64,000 nucleotides of DNA from Paralichthys olivaceus (lineage: Eukaryota > Chordata > Actinopteri > Pleuronectiformes > Paralichthyidae): the NCBI RefSeq assembly GCF_024713975.1, contig NC_091115.1, positions 1,583,501 to 1,647,500 of the forward strand. The letters run 5' to 3'. The translations under genes and the position numbers were made by a program. This document shows, one piece after another, positions 1-35,479 of the stretch (the first letter of the stretch is position 1; every line of letters begins with the position of its first letter). The notes beneath the pieces are model-generated. The model was given only the letters and a program-made list of their open reading frames with translations. It was not told the origin of the DNA and did not search any database.

Positions 1-99
1 AAATAGTCTTTGTATATTAAAGTACCATTTCAGGACTTTTTTTTTAATGTCAATTCTATCAAAACCTATTTTAGTCACATTCTGTCTGTTCCTGTTCAG

Positions 100-6597
<6,498 letters not shown>

Positions 6598-8087
6598 ACA
6601 CACAAACAGTCGGCGTCCAGATCAGTTGGTTGAACTTCTCATTAAAAAAAAAGAAATTAAAATATTTTTTACAAGTCCGATGAACTTCTGTGACGGTAAA
6701 ACACGACAGGGAAGCCAACAACAACAACCGCTGACGTCGGAGGTCACTGCCTTCTATCACGATCATCGGCTGATTTATCCTGTTCTCACATCGACGCTTG
6801 AAGAAATTACCCGAAGCACTTAAACTTTTTTCACTGAATTAAACGACAGAGAGATTTAATGCTCTTGGATAAGAAACTTTTTTATCTGCCAGAGTTAAAA
6901 CTGAAACGTGAAAGATCAAAAGAAGTGGCTCCATGTGAGGAAAACACTTTGACATGAAATATTTCCTCCAGTTTTAGGAAATTACTTTAAAGTTCAAACT
7001 AAGAAGCTCGGAGATTTCAGACTAACTCTTTTGTACCTTTTGGTGTTTTTGCATTTTTGTGGACAGAAAGAAAAACGTCTCCTCGTCCAGCACATCATCA
7101 CGATAGAAACGATTTTCTAGCGATGAGATTTCTCTCCAGGTTTTTATGAAATCTTTTTAAACTTCACAGCTGATTCAATAGTTTTAGTTTGAACTTTTAA
7201 ATCCTGTGAAAATCTATTTTTTCTGACTCGAGTCTTTAATAAGTTCTTTTTAAATTACGCACCACACGTATCAGTTTACACTTTATCACTTATATAATGC
7301 AACAATAAGGAAATAAGAAGTTTATATCGAGGTTTATTTAAATCCTTTTTTTACACGATTGAATGTTGGTGTGCTCTGTACGATCTGTGTCACTGTAAAG
7401 GATTTCAATCTTAATATTTTAGACGCTGGTGTAGGACGTGCTACAGTTCGATGAGAGAGAAGTAAAACTAATATGTCGCAGTTGTGTCCAGGAGAGAATT
7501 TGATCAACGGTTTGTTGTCAAACTGACGGAGAAGGACGAAACGAAAAAGTGTTCGAAACAACCGATCTTTTGTTTTTGCAAAAGTTTTTTTAATTGCATT
7601 GATAAATGTATTTCTCACAGGGTTTCTGTTCAGTCAAGTAAATCATCTTAATCTTTATTCAGTAAGAAATTAGGATTTTGATTTCAAACCTACGTATCTT
7701 TAGATTTCGTGCGATGCCTTTAAAAGCAGTAGATTTGTAAACTTATTTTATTTCCACTGTTCTTCCACCTTCAGTCTCTGAAGTAGCTCTGACGCTGCTC
7801 TATCGGTTGTATTTCTATGTTACACTAGTACAAACACTGAAGGGTGTCGCGGCTCGGTCTGACGCCGCTGACCCCGCTGTCTGTCTGCGGTCATGCTTTG
7901 CTGAACCTTTATTATCGTCGGGGACAATGGACGCCGAACACGAGCTCCCGTTAACCCGAGAGGTCGATCTGGACTGAGAGTGAGACGGCCACGTGACGCC
8001 GAGTCCATCCCGAGTCCAAACATCAACGTTTTTTATTGAACTGATGTGTTGACGAAGCCAAACATCTGGAATAAATCACAGATGTGT

Positions 8088-8225
8088 GAAGACGACCACC
8101 CCAGAAAAATGGAGGTTCTTTTAGAAGAGGTTTTTACGACCTATACTGCGGCCATCCACCAGGGGGCAGTTGAGATAAGGTGGCTTCACTATCTCGGAGC
8201 CGTCATGTCGTCCATCTTCATTTTC
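8088..8225 (+). mobile_element. dispersed non-autonomous repeat, copy A
   Basis: It contains the core ccaccagggggcagttgaga, then ggcttcacta and an end segment gtcatgtcgtccatctt. The same blocks recur at 60030-60275 and, inverted, at about 63815-63945. The end segment is the reverse complement of the aagatggacgac block that starts copy B, so the element appears to have inverted ends like a MITE. No protein is encoded. The family name is not assigned. Confidence 0.6.
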
Positions 8226-9026
8226 AGTCTAAGATTTGCTTTTTTTTCACGAGATCGAAGTATTAAGTCAAATGTTCCTGTCGTATCACAGGACGACTTG
8301 AGCCCAACTATCATGTTATACTGTTATATTTCCATTTATACTTTTTATAATGATATATATACATTGTTCTTTAAATACTAAAGACGTCTTCTTCAGTTGT
8401 GGAATCACTCGTTCTGTCTCTGGGAGCGATTCTGTGCTGCCGTCTCTTTGTATCATCCTTTATTGATTAATCCTCTTTGGCTTCTTGATCAGAAAACTGA
8501 TTCTTTTCAACTTCGTTTAAAAACTGAACTAAATTTCTCTCTCGTGTTTCATCGGGAGAATTTTCAGATTTTCAGTTTTACACGACGAACTGAAGCTGCG
8601 GTTTGTTTCTCTTGTTTTCACTCTGCTGCTCAAACTGAAACCTGTAACTCAGATTTGTGCCAAACAAAGAAAAAGCACAAGTTTAACTAACGTGACGAGA
8701 AGCAGGACGTTTCAAATGTTTCCGACTCTCAGAAATACTTTGCTTTGGATTTTTTTCAACGTATTCTTTCTCGTTATGAGTTAAATAAAAGTGCACTTTG
8801 AAATTCCATCATTTAAATTTAGAGATGTGTGTAAAAGAGTTTCGCCGACTGTTTTTATTCTTCTCATGAAATCACACGACTGTTAAATAAACATTGTTTC
8901 ACCCACAGATGAAGTTTAGCAGATTTTTAAATGTATGTAAATGTAAAGTTTGTAGTTTTTAAACTTATGACAAACTATTATTATATTATAATTCTGTGTG
9001 CCTGAGTTTTTTACACTTGAAATGAA

Positions 9027-9032
9027 AATAAA
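9027..9032 (+). promoter_or_regulatory. poly(A) signal, probable abcc9 3' end
   Basis: AATAAA in aaaataaaatg, followed by T-rich sequence (actttgtctttctcatt) as expected downstream of a cleavage site. It is about 2.4 kb after the SUR2B stop. The assignment is inferred from position. Confidence 0.5.
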
Positions 9033-10046
9033 ATGTTTCTGAGTGAAGTGAAACTTTGTCTTTCTCATTAAACCTGCACCACACACACACTCACTGACTG
9101 TGTACTGTCAAACAGCGCCCCCTGGTGGCTCAGAGTCGAACAGACAAATATTAAATATATTCACAATTGAAGAAAAAGAAATTAGGTGACGTTTGAAAAT
9201 GCACAGATTCTTGTTTTGGTCTGATCATAATGTGAATTTATGTTCTGTTCAGTTTCTAAAGATTAAGTTTCATTCTTCTTTTTCATTTTAAACAGTAAAA
9301 TCTGAAGCTTCTCTTCATTTCACCTTCACTCTTTGTTTTTGTTGAATTATTCAGATGTGAAACTGAAGCTGACTCGTAAACACAAAGTCAGAGTCTCATC
9401 TTTCCTAAATACAGTGGTTACGTCCTGTTTGGTCATATGTATTATTAATTGCTGAAGAGTCAGAATACAAGTTAATAAAGGGAGAACAATAAAAACCCCT
9501 CATAGAAAACAACAGTCACAATTAAAACAAGTGCACAGTTATGTACCTGTACAAAGAAACAACTAATAAATCATTTATTTAAAGTTGATGCTTTTAAATT
9601 AACTGATTTAAATCATCCTACATTTATGATTCAAGGGTTAAAACAGTGATTGGACTCTGGGCACCGTGCGTAAAAGTCATGCGCTTTGGCTGAGGCGTGA
9701 TTCGTTTATTTTAAAAACTTTTACGCGTCGTTTTTTGTCGTTTAGTTTATAATCCCGTGTTTCCCGGCGGTGCCTGAACGACCCTCGGAGGCAGCAGCTC
9801 CGGATCTGAGCGCCTCTGGACTCTGGAAGTTCTCTTACGTCAACAGGGGAGCGGAGCGCGTCCCAGCCCTCAGCAGAGGCGGTGCGTCACGGCCACTGCC
9901 GAACATCTCCAAATGTCACCGGACGCAGAGGAGTGTGCGCGTCTCTGAGTGTTTTCCTGCAGGTGGACATGTTTGGACCGCGCGTAAAGACGCACTAACA
10001 AAGAAGCTCTGACGCCTTTTCCTTGCAGCTGAGGAGGAACGAGAGG

Positions 10047-13000
10047 ATGTTGGCGAGGAAAAGCATCATCCCGGAGGACTTCGGTCTGCCGGGCCTCGCC
10101 TCCCGCATGCCCCGCAAACCGGTGTTCAGGGACCGCGTCAACAAGGCGCGCTTCATCGCCAAAAACGGCGCGTGCAACTTGGCGCACAAGAACATCCGCG
10201 AGCAGGGCCGGTTCCTGCAGGACGTGTTCACCACGCTGGTGGACCTGAAGTGGCGCTTCACGCTCGTCATCTTCACCACCACGTTCGTCAGCAGCTGGCT
10301 GCTGTTCGCCATGAGCTGGTGGCTCGTGGCCTTTGCGCACGGAGACCTGGACCCGCAACTCAACAACACGCGCTGCGTCACAGAAGTCAAGTAAGAACGA
10401 CGCAGACGAGAGAGAGTGTTTTTATCAAAGTTGAGCAAGTTCACTTTGTTTCATGTGTTTGGTGACACTGGAGTTCTTCTTCTCCTCCATCTCCACTTCG
10501 TCCAGGCTTTCCTATACTCCTACTTCTTCTCCTCTTCCTTCTTGTCCTCATCTTCCTCCTCTTCTTCCTTCTCGTTTCCTCTTCCTACTCTTCCTTCTCC
10601 TTTTTCTTGCCCTCATCTTCCTCATCCTCTTCTTCCTTCTCATCTCCTATTCCTCCTCGTCCTCCTCCTCTTCTTCCTTCTAGTTTCCTCTTTCTTCTCC
10701 TCTTCCCCCTGCTCTTCTTCCTCATCTTCCTTCTCCTCATCCTCATCTACTTCCCCCTGCTCTTCTTCCTCCTCTTCCTCATCCATGTCATCTTCTTCTC
10801 CTCTTCTCCTTCCTCTCCTTCTTCCTCCATCTCCACTTCCTCCCCCTTGTCCTCTTCCTCTCTACATCTCTGTCTATCTCTGTTTAAAGAGGTCAGAGGA
10901 AGAGGAGGGGAGGAGAAAAAGACATTGGTTATGACAGGAAGTTATGAGGGAGGGAGTGTGAGTGTTCTTTGCTCCCCCCCTCCCCCAATCCTTCCTTGTC
11001 TCCTCCCTCCCTCCCTCCCTCCCTCTCTCCTTTCCATTTATTTGTCAGTGACCTTCTCCTCCTTCCTCCTCCTCTTCATCTCCTTCCGCTGCCCAGCTGT
11101 GATGACTTGTACGTTTCCGTCACAAGTTGGAGTTTTTGGTTTGACTTCACATATTTAACATCTTTAATCACTTTTCAGATTTTACATTAAAACTTTAACC
11201 ATCAGTTTTTACTGAAAAGGAAAAAAATTGTGCTGCAGGATTTTGAGATTTTTCTTTTTCTGTCCATCGTCGTCTCTCAACCTCTCAGATTTATCTAAAG
11301 TAAACAAAGTAAAATAGTATTAGCATAAACAAATACATACATTAGTGTAAAACCAAAGTGTTGAGTGTACAAGTATTTGTATAAATGTGTTACTGCACGG
11401 TTCCCAGAGGTGAAGTAAACAAACTTCAGAGATCCAGATTGTTGGATGTGAATTAAACTGTGAGAATCGATCCTGGCGATAAAAAGTTTTCTTCAGCAGC
11501 TACAACATTGAAATACTTGAAATACTCTAAATTCTTTCAGCTGAAAATACTACTGTACTTTTACTGTGGTTGGAATATACATGCAGTGCTTGTACTTGTA
11601 CCGGAAGTGTAAGAAAGTCGTGAATTCATTTGTCACGTTGGTCAAACTGGGACTGATTCTCCTTCTGCTTTGTTTCCCGCAGGTCGTTCACGTCGGCCTT
11701 CCTCTTCTCCATCGAGGTTCAGGTGACCATCGGCTTCGGAGGACGGATGATCACGGAGCAGTGTCCCACCGCCATCACTGTCCTCATCCTGCAGAACATC
11801 GTGGGACTCATCATCAACGCCGTCATGCTGGGTAACACTCACACGCTGTCTCTTACCCAAGAAGAGTTCAACGCACGCACGATTACAACCCGCTGACGTT
11901 TGTGTGTTTGTCTCCTGAAGGTTGTATCTTCATGAAGACGGCTCAGTCCAACCGTCGAGCGGAGACGCTGATCTTCAGCCGCCACGCCGTGATCGCCGTC
12001 AGGAACAACCACCTGTGTTTCATGATTCGTATCGGAGACCTGAGGAAGAGCATGATCATAGGAGCCACCGTCAGGTTACAGGTGAGTCTTCATCCCGACA
12101 CAGAGGATTCTAAAACACTGAGAGCAGATCGACTGTTGTTCTGTTTTATAACTATACGATTAGTTATTATTGAATAATTGGAGTTATAATAAGAATAATC
12201 ATCTTTGTTAGTAGTGATGAAATATGTTATACGTCTTCAGAACTGAAAGAGAATCCAAAGAAAGTAAAATCAGATTCAAATTCAAGTACAATCAGAAAAT
12301 GTCAATGAAACAGAATATTTTAAATACATTAACATAATAATAATATAGAATCAGGAAATGAGAAATGATGATGTTGGGCAGGTGGTGAGGAAGACGACCA
12401 CACCGGAGGGGGAGGTGATCCCCATCCACCAGATCGACGTGCAGACGGAAAGCGCCGTGGCGAGCAACAGCCTGTTCCTCCTCGCTCCGCTCATCATCTG
12501 TCACATCATCGACAGGAACAGGTACTGAGACACATGAGCTGAGGTTTGTCCACAGAGACACTCTCCTCAGTTAGTCCCTCTGCTGGACAGAGACAAACCA
12601 ACAGCACGGATCAAATTTAAACTCACGTCCCTTTGTCCTCTACGTGTTTGACACGTAACACGTGTGGTCTCTCTCTCAGTCCGCTGTACGACCTGTCGGC
12701 CATGGAGCTGCAGTGCAGTGACCTGGAGGTGATCGTCATCCTGGAGGGAGTGGTGGAGACGACCGGCATCACCACACAGGCCCGCACCTCCTACGTCTCC
12801 GAGGAGATCCAGTGGGGTCACCGCTTCGTTCCCATAGTAACAGAGGAGGAGGGTGTGTATTCTGTGGACTACTCCAAGTTTGGCAACACAGTCAAGGTGA
12901 GGAAGGTTAAGGGAACTATTGTGGCACCAGTCCCGACCTCCAGCTGACGTGTGCTCGTGTTCGATTCATTCAAACTCTCTCTTCTGTTCTTCAAGGTGGC

Positions 13001-13235
13001 CACGCCGCTGTGCAGCGCCAGAGAACTGGACGAGAAGCCGTCCATCTTAATTCAAACTCTGCAGAAGAGCGAACTGTCGCACCAGAACTCGCTGAGGAAG
13101 CGTAACTCCATGAGACGCAACAACTCCATGCGTAAGGTCGCAGGAAGCAGCGGGAGCCTGCGCAGGAACAACTCGGCCAAAGTCCAGTTCTTCACCCCGG
13201 GCGACGGAGGCCAGACCCTGAACGCCGTCACCTGA
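10047..13235 (+). CDS. kcnj8: KCNJ8 (Kir6.1), inward-rectifier K+ channel pore subunit
   Basis: Kir6.1 forms the tetrameric pore of KATP channels with SUR2, notably in vascular muscle. Six coding exons: 10047-10390, 11683-11831, 11921-12081, 12382-12521, 12680-12896, 12996-13235. These total 1251 nt and encode 416 aa, against 424 in human. The protein starts [14 protein letters not shown]. Features: N-terminal [22 protein letters not shown]1 [20 protein letters not shown]; pore selectivity filter TIGFG; TM2 [20 protein letters not shown]; cytoplasmic domain including [18 protein letters not shown]. The C-terminus carries [13 protein letters not shown], which includes the RKR ER-retention motif masked by SUR in the family, plus RRNNS-type basic/serine units. 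Kir6.1 rather than Kir6.2 is chosen from the [10 protein letters not shown] start and the NNS repeats. The coding region is cut by five introns, more than I recall for mammals. Confidence 0.97.
10473..11095. repeat. long pyrimidine (CTT/CCT) tract in kcnj8 intron 1
   Basis: The coding strand is almost pure C and T at 10473-10870, with imperfect cttcttcctcctc units. It is followed by a purine patch (10885-10920) and a second pyrimidine block (10970-11095). It lies in the 1.3-kb first coding intron. The Ser/Leu/Phe-rich frames it produces are artefacts of composition. Confidence 0.9.
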
Positions 13236-13363
13236 CATGAGGCCCGCCTCCTGCTGGCCGCCCTGCTCCTCCTGGGGGGACGGAGGATTGTGGGTGTCGG
13301 CGTCCCTCCAGCTCTGATGGGACTCGTTCTGTTTCTGTTATCTGTCTTATCCCAACACCTTCG

Positions 13364-13409
13364 CTGATGACGTCACTCCGTGGCTACACACACGGAGTGA
13401 CGTCATCAG
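13364..13409. promoter_or_regulatory. perfect 19-bp inverted repeat with a full CRE in each arm, kcnj8 3' UTR
   Basis: The left arm ctgatgacgtcactccgtg (13364-13382) and right arm cacggagtgacgtcatcag (13391-13409) are exact reverse complements around the 8-nt loop gctacaca. Each arm contains the palindromic cAMP-response element TGACGTCA. It lies about 130 bp after the kcnj8 stop. In RNA it would form a stable 19-bp hairpin; in DNA it offers two CREB/ATF sites. The function is unknown. Confidence 0.9.
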
Positions 13410-14113
13410 ACCGATCCAGCTCACAGATAAAGATCCTAATGTCCGTTACGTCAAACACCCTAATTACACTTAAGTTGAGTTTTAAAAGATAAAAAGACAG
13501 AAATTCAGTTTTTAATAAATTGTTAAATCTGTGAATCATTTGTCGGCTCCAGCTTCTCACGTGAGGGGATTTGCTGCAGCTCTTCTTCTTCTTCTTCTGT
13601 ACTCTGAACGTCGTTAAGTTTTAAACTGATGCTTGAACAAATCAAGAGTTTTGAAAATGTGATGGACATTTTTCACACACACATTTTTTTCTAAGGCTTC
13701 ATCCACACTAATATATTTTGCTCTTGAAACAAATCATTTTTCCACCAGCCACTTAAAATCAAATAAAAACAATAAAATAAAAAGTTGGTTATTTTGTTCG
13801 ATTGTTTCTAAAACCAAAAGATATCAGTGTGGATGTAACGTGTTTCTTATTACGTTAACTCCTGAAATGAGCCAGATTAGATTTTTTAAATCACATTCAC
13901 TTAAATGATTCACGATAGACAATAAAAATGATTGGCAGCAGAAGCTCCTTCGTCACTAAGATGTTTTCATATCGCAGCTTTAACCACCGGCTTTACGCTG
14001 CTGACTCAACTTCACTGAAGTGACGATGACTCAGACGTAATGGAGACGATTATCGACATGTACAGGAAATGAAGCTTCACCTGCACAAACACTGAAGTCA
14101 CTGCTAGTGTTCA

Positions 14114-14167
14114 ATCAATCGATCAATCAATCGATCAATCAATCGATCAATCAATCAATCGATCAAT
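14114..14167. repeat. (ATCA/ATCG)n tetranucleotide array
   Basis: Alternating atcaatcaatcg units over about 54 bp, just upstream of the likely kcnj8 poly(A) signal at 14203. Confidence 0.9.
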
Positions 14168-14202
14168 CACTGTGTATTTGTTTGTGATTTTTGTTGTATG
14201 AC

Positions 14203-14208
14203 AATAAA
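14203..14208 (+). promoter_or_regulatory. poly(A) signal, probable kcnj8 3' end
   Basis: AATAAA in gacaataaatttactc, about 970 bp after the kcnj8 stop and before the echdc3 promoter. Confidence 0.6.
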
Positions 14209-14464
14209 TTTACTCTCTTCCTCTGAATATGTTTCAGTGTTTGACCTGAACAAATGATCAGATATTCATTCAGTTTAATTCAACGATATACAAACATCTG
14301 TCTTTATAAATGTGTTGAATAAAAATCTGACATAAGAAAATACGTGGAATTAAAATATAAAGATGAATTTATAACTGCACATATGAATGAATTCTGTATA
14401 AAACCTGATGGGAACTTGTTTCTCTTTATAAACACACTTCACAACTAAAGAAATGTGATTATGT

Positions 14465-14558
14465 GAGTTTATTGGTTCCTACGTTGCACCACGTGCTGTT
14501 TACGCTGTCGTACCCGGAAGTGTGAGCGGAAGTGCTGGAGCGGTGAACACGGACGAAC
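14465..14558 (+). promoter_or_regulatory. echdc3 proximal promoter / 5' UTR
   Basis: Just upstream of the ATG are an inverted CCAAT box (attggtt, about 14471), an E-box CACGTG (14490-14495) and two ETS-type GGAAG sites (ccggaag at 14514-14520 and gcggaagtg near 14526). There is no TATA box. This is the usual make-up of a broadly expressed nuclear gene for a mitochondrial protein. Factor binding is inferred from motifs only. Confidence 0.55.
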
Positions 14559-16826
14559 ATGGCCGGTGGTTTTCTGACCAGAGCGGCTGGTTTGTTTCAG
14601 CTCCGCCGGTCAGCGACGCTTCTGACCGGGACAAGATTTTACCGGACAACCGAACCGGAGCCGCCGACGGTGAAACAGCAGAGCGACGGAATAAGGTGCA
14701 GCGGTGAAATGTGTCCGTCCTCTGTTTACAAACAGGAGGTCAGAGGTAGAAGCTTTAGATTTAAGAGATGAATAAAGATTTAAACACCCACAGTGGGTTA
14801 CAGTGGTCCGAGCGGGACTTCATTACACATTACAAGGTCTTAGAAGAGATTCGGCACACATGTCATTCCCGTGTGATTTATAATTCTGCAAAATTCTCAA
14901 TGTCAAACATTAGGATGTCACATTATTCTTCGACGACATGAATGAGAAAATATCACAAATCTATTAAAACGTTGCTTCAGAAACGTTTTAATCAACTAAT
15001 GTCTCTCATGCAGTGGAGATAAAAACTTATTAAGTACAAGTATTTTCTCTCCCACAGTTTCCAGAACCTCAAAACTTTCTGTTCTTATACTTTTTATGTA
15101 GTAAAGGAGCATTGAATCACAAGTATTTTAAATATAATGTGGGATAGAAGTACAGTACACGTAGTAGTAGTAGAAGGAAGTGGAACATGACGTTTCCAGA
15201 AACAGGTTAAACAAGATTGATTATAATATTCTGTACAAAGTTGTGATTACAACTTAAAAACTAAAGGTTTAATAATATTCTGCTCCTCACTGGTTTAATG
15301 TGAATTATAGTTCATTCTTATTCTGTCGTCTCCTGTGGTTGTTGTGTTGCTGTTTTGTTTTCAGGAGAATAATCTTGAACAATCCCCAGAAGAGAAATGC
15401 TCTGTCTCTGTCCATGTTGGAATCTCTCAGAGAAAACCTCGTCACTGACGTCGACAGTGACGATCTCAGAGTTATTATCATATCAGGTGAGAATTTATTT
15501 CTAATGTGTGTGTGTGTGTGTTAGAGTGACGGAGAAAAGATGTCGGTCTAATCGTGTTTGTGTGTTTCAGCCAAAGGTCCGGTGTTTTCCTCCGGACACG
15601 ACCTGAAGGAGCTGACGTCCGCTCAGGGCAGAGAGTATCACACCAAGGTGTTTCACACCTGTGCAGAGGTAAATGTTTCTGTCTATGTGATCATGTCATC
15701 ACATCAGTATGATGCTGAAGGTGTCTGACACCTGTATTCTCTGTAATGACCAGCAGAGGGCGACTCCACCGGTAGTTTCCATAGAAGTCTATAGAAAATG
15801 TCTCCACTTCTCATTTTATAACGTCAGGAAACTTTGTCATTTGTGTCTCAGTCTCTAGTTTCAAGTCTTCTTCAAACAGCTGATGTTCATTTAGATGAAG
15901 ATAAGATTCATTCGAGGAAACTAAGTCTGTGTCTCTTGTGCTTCAGGTAATGACTCTGATCCAAGACATACCTGTTCCAGTGGTCGCCATGGTGAATGGA
16001 GTTGCCACGGCGGCCGGTTGCCAGCTTGTTGCCAGCTGCGATATTGCCGTGGTGACCGAGAAGTCAACCTTCGCCACGCCGGGGGTAAACGTGGGTCTGT
16101 TCTGCTCGACGCCGGCGGTGGCCATCGGCAGAGCTGTGCCGCGGAAAGTAAGAGCTGAAGCTAGTGAGGGAAACTTTTAGATCTTGAATTCAGATTCACT
16201 GATTGATCTGCAACAATTTTGATCGACTTTATGAAGCTAAAGGCTAAATGCTATGTTTGATTTACACCGTCTCTTTCTCTTTTAACCAGGTCGCCATGGA
16301 GATGCTGTTCACTGGAACTCCCATCTCAGCCCATGATGCTTTGCTGCACGGTCTGGTCAGTAAGGTGGTGCCAGAGGAGCGACTGGAGGAGGAGACGTTG
16401 GCCATCGCCCGGCGGGTGTGTCAGGCGAGCCGACCCGTCGTAGCCCTCGGAAAAGCCACTTTCCAAAGGTCGGAGTTTTAACAGTGCAGACACATTCGTT
16501 TTAAATGTCCGGGAACCATTGAACAGTTGAATTTCACTTTCATCAGTTGAAATGATTTTATCACTGGACAATAGCAGCTTCCACACTCCAACTTCAATTG
16601 GACGAGGAAGATGAAGAGTTAAAACTGATGGTTTTATACTGAATCAAATGTTTTCCTTTGTTTCCTCCAAAGACAAATGGCTCAAGGCCGAGACGCAGCG
16701 TACGCCACCGCCTCCAAGGTGATGGTGGACAACCTGGCTCTGAGCGACGGACAGGAGGGGATCCGAGCCTTCATAGAGAAACGCAAACCAGTGTGGAGCC
16801 ATAAACCAGAAAAGGCCCACGACTGA
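14559..16826 (+). CDS. echdc3: ECHDC3, enoyl-CoA hydratase domain-containing protein 3, mitochondrial
   Basis: A crotonase-fold protein of mitochondria; the human orthologue has been linked to insulin sensitivity, and its exact reaction is not settled. Six coding exons: 14559-14695, 15365-15486, 15571-15668, 15947-16147, 16290-16468, 16673-16826. These total 891 nt and encode 296 aa, against about 300 in human. The N-terminus ([20 protein letters not shown]) is basic, hydroxylated and lacks acids, as expected for a mitochondrial presequence. Family landmarks: [14 protein letters not shown], the oxyanion-hole segment [12 protein letters not shown], the second oxyanion segment [29 protein letters not shown], and the C-terminal [14 protein letters not shown] end. 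A short (GACG)n run overlaps the stop. The last-but-one exon uses a weak donor (gtcgga). Confidence 0.96.
15750..15835. mobile_element. possible short interspersed repeat fragment in an echdc3 intron
   Basis: The segment has cagcagagggcgactccacc, a (t)tccatagaagtctatagaaa block and ctccacttctcattttataa. This looks like a dispersed fish repeat fragment seen widely near genes. It encodes nothing, and the family identity is not established here. Confidence 0.35.
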
Positions 16827-17828
16827 CGGACGGACGGACGGACGGTTTGGAGAAACTTTAACCACCGCACGTCACTGCAGTGATGGACGTATTGTGCTGA
16901 TTGGTGCACGTGGTTGAATAAGTAGCACCAGGCCTGAGTCAATGATTGGACTGTGAACATGAGAGAGTTTAATTTGAACCATGATGAGGTTTGAAATCGT
17001 CGACTTCATGTCCCCTGAGGATTTAGTCACTGAACCGCTGTGCCTTTAAAAAATCTGCTGAGTGGAGACGAGAGGGAAAAACACTGATGATGAAATAATA
17101 GACTCATAATTACAAAGAATGCTGCTCGCTGTATAATATTTGTAAAATGTTTAATGCAGTACAGTAACTCTCTAAATCATTTTCCCAACCAAAGTGTTTA
17201 TGAGAACGTAAAACTTCTTTTCAACTCACTGGGAGAAAAACATGGAAATCATCCAGAATCAGGCCTAAAATTTATTACTTACAATTCTACATTTAGATGT
17301 TTTTGGTTTCTGGTTTCAGAGTCTGCACTTACTACGTCATAGACGGTGATTTGTTTATGTCTAAGGAATTTTATTTCATGTAAATAATAAAAATGAGGAA
17401 ACAGATATTCTCTACCAGCCCACAAAAAAACCAGTACATTCATCTTCAAATCCAATTTTATTATTTGTTTGGTCCTGTCAATGTTACATATCTTTGGGCT
17501 TATATCTATAAAACTTTGAATATTTCTCACAAATGTTCAGTCATATATTTAAATACATAGATTGTAGTAGCTTACACTGGTAAATACTTCTAGCACTGAG
17601 GTCTCGTTGGCTTTCAGTGGTTTTCTTTCATCTTTGGCAGCTTGTCTCCATTGTTAAAATACTTCTTGGCTCAGCTGTCCGTTACGTTTAGACGTTCGGC
17701 TGCTGGCGCTGACACAATCAAAACATCTGAACAGTGTTTGGTCCTGACGGCTATAAAACATGGTATTTATGTGGGAGCAGTATTTGTCTCTATTAGAATC
17801 CCGGGCAGCAGAGGTTGAGGTGCTGTCA
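16827..17828. other. convergent 3' ends of echdc3 (+) and lamb1 (-)
   Basis: About 1 kb between the echdc3 stop and the lamb1 stop, AT-rich, with no coding gene. A plus-strand AATAAA at about 17386-17391 could end echdc3. A minus-strand AATAAA (tttatt at 17457-17462) could end lamb1. If both are used, the two transcripts end within about 100 bp of each other without much overlap. Confidence 0.5.

Positions 17829-35479
<17,651 letters not shown>

Larger units (their letters stand above)
6598..10046. other. abcc9 3' UTR and intergenic DNA before kcnj8
   Basis: This AT-rich stretch has no supported coding gene. The abcc9 3' UTR starts after the SUR2B stop. The strongest poly(A) signal is AATAAA at 9027-9032, which would give a 3' UTR of about 2.4 kb. 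A dispersed-repeat copy lies at about 8088-8225. A methionine-initiated frame near 8046-8381 overlaps it and is not credible as a gene. Towards kcnj8 the sequence becomes more GC-rich (9760-9960), and a good acceptor, ccttttccttgcag, ends at 10028. The kcnj8 5' UTR may therefore be spliced from an upstream non-coding exon, possibly using the donor-like ggcggtgcgt near 9890. Confidence 0.7.
13236..14464 (+). other. kcnj8 3' UTR
   Basis: No coding gene here. It contains the CRE hairpin and an (ATCA/ATCG)n array at about 14114-14167. An AATAAA poly(A) signal lies at 14203-14208 and is followed by a T-rich segment. That position fits a 3' UTR of just under 1 kb, with the remainder spacer before the echdc3 promoter. 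Confidence 0.7.

Noticed and set aside
8046..8381. 111-codon plus-strand frame between abcc9 and kcnj8
   Set aside because: It overlaps repeat copy A and the abcc9 3' UTR, with no known protein similarity and no splice context.
10416..11190. Long Ser/Leu/Pro-rich frames
   Set aside because: They follow directly from the CTT/CCT pyrimidine tract and lie within kcnj8 intron 1.
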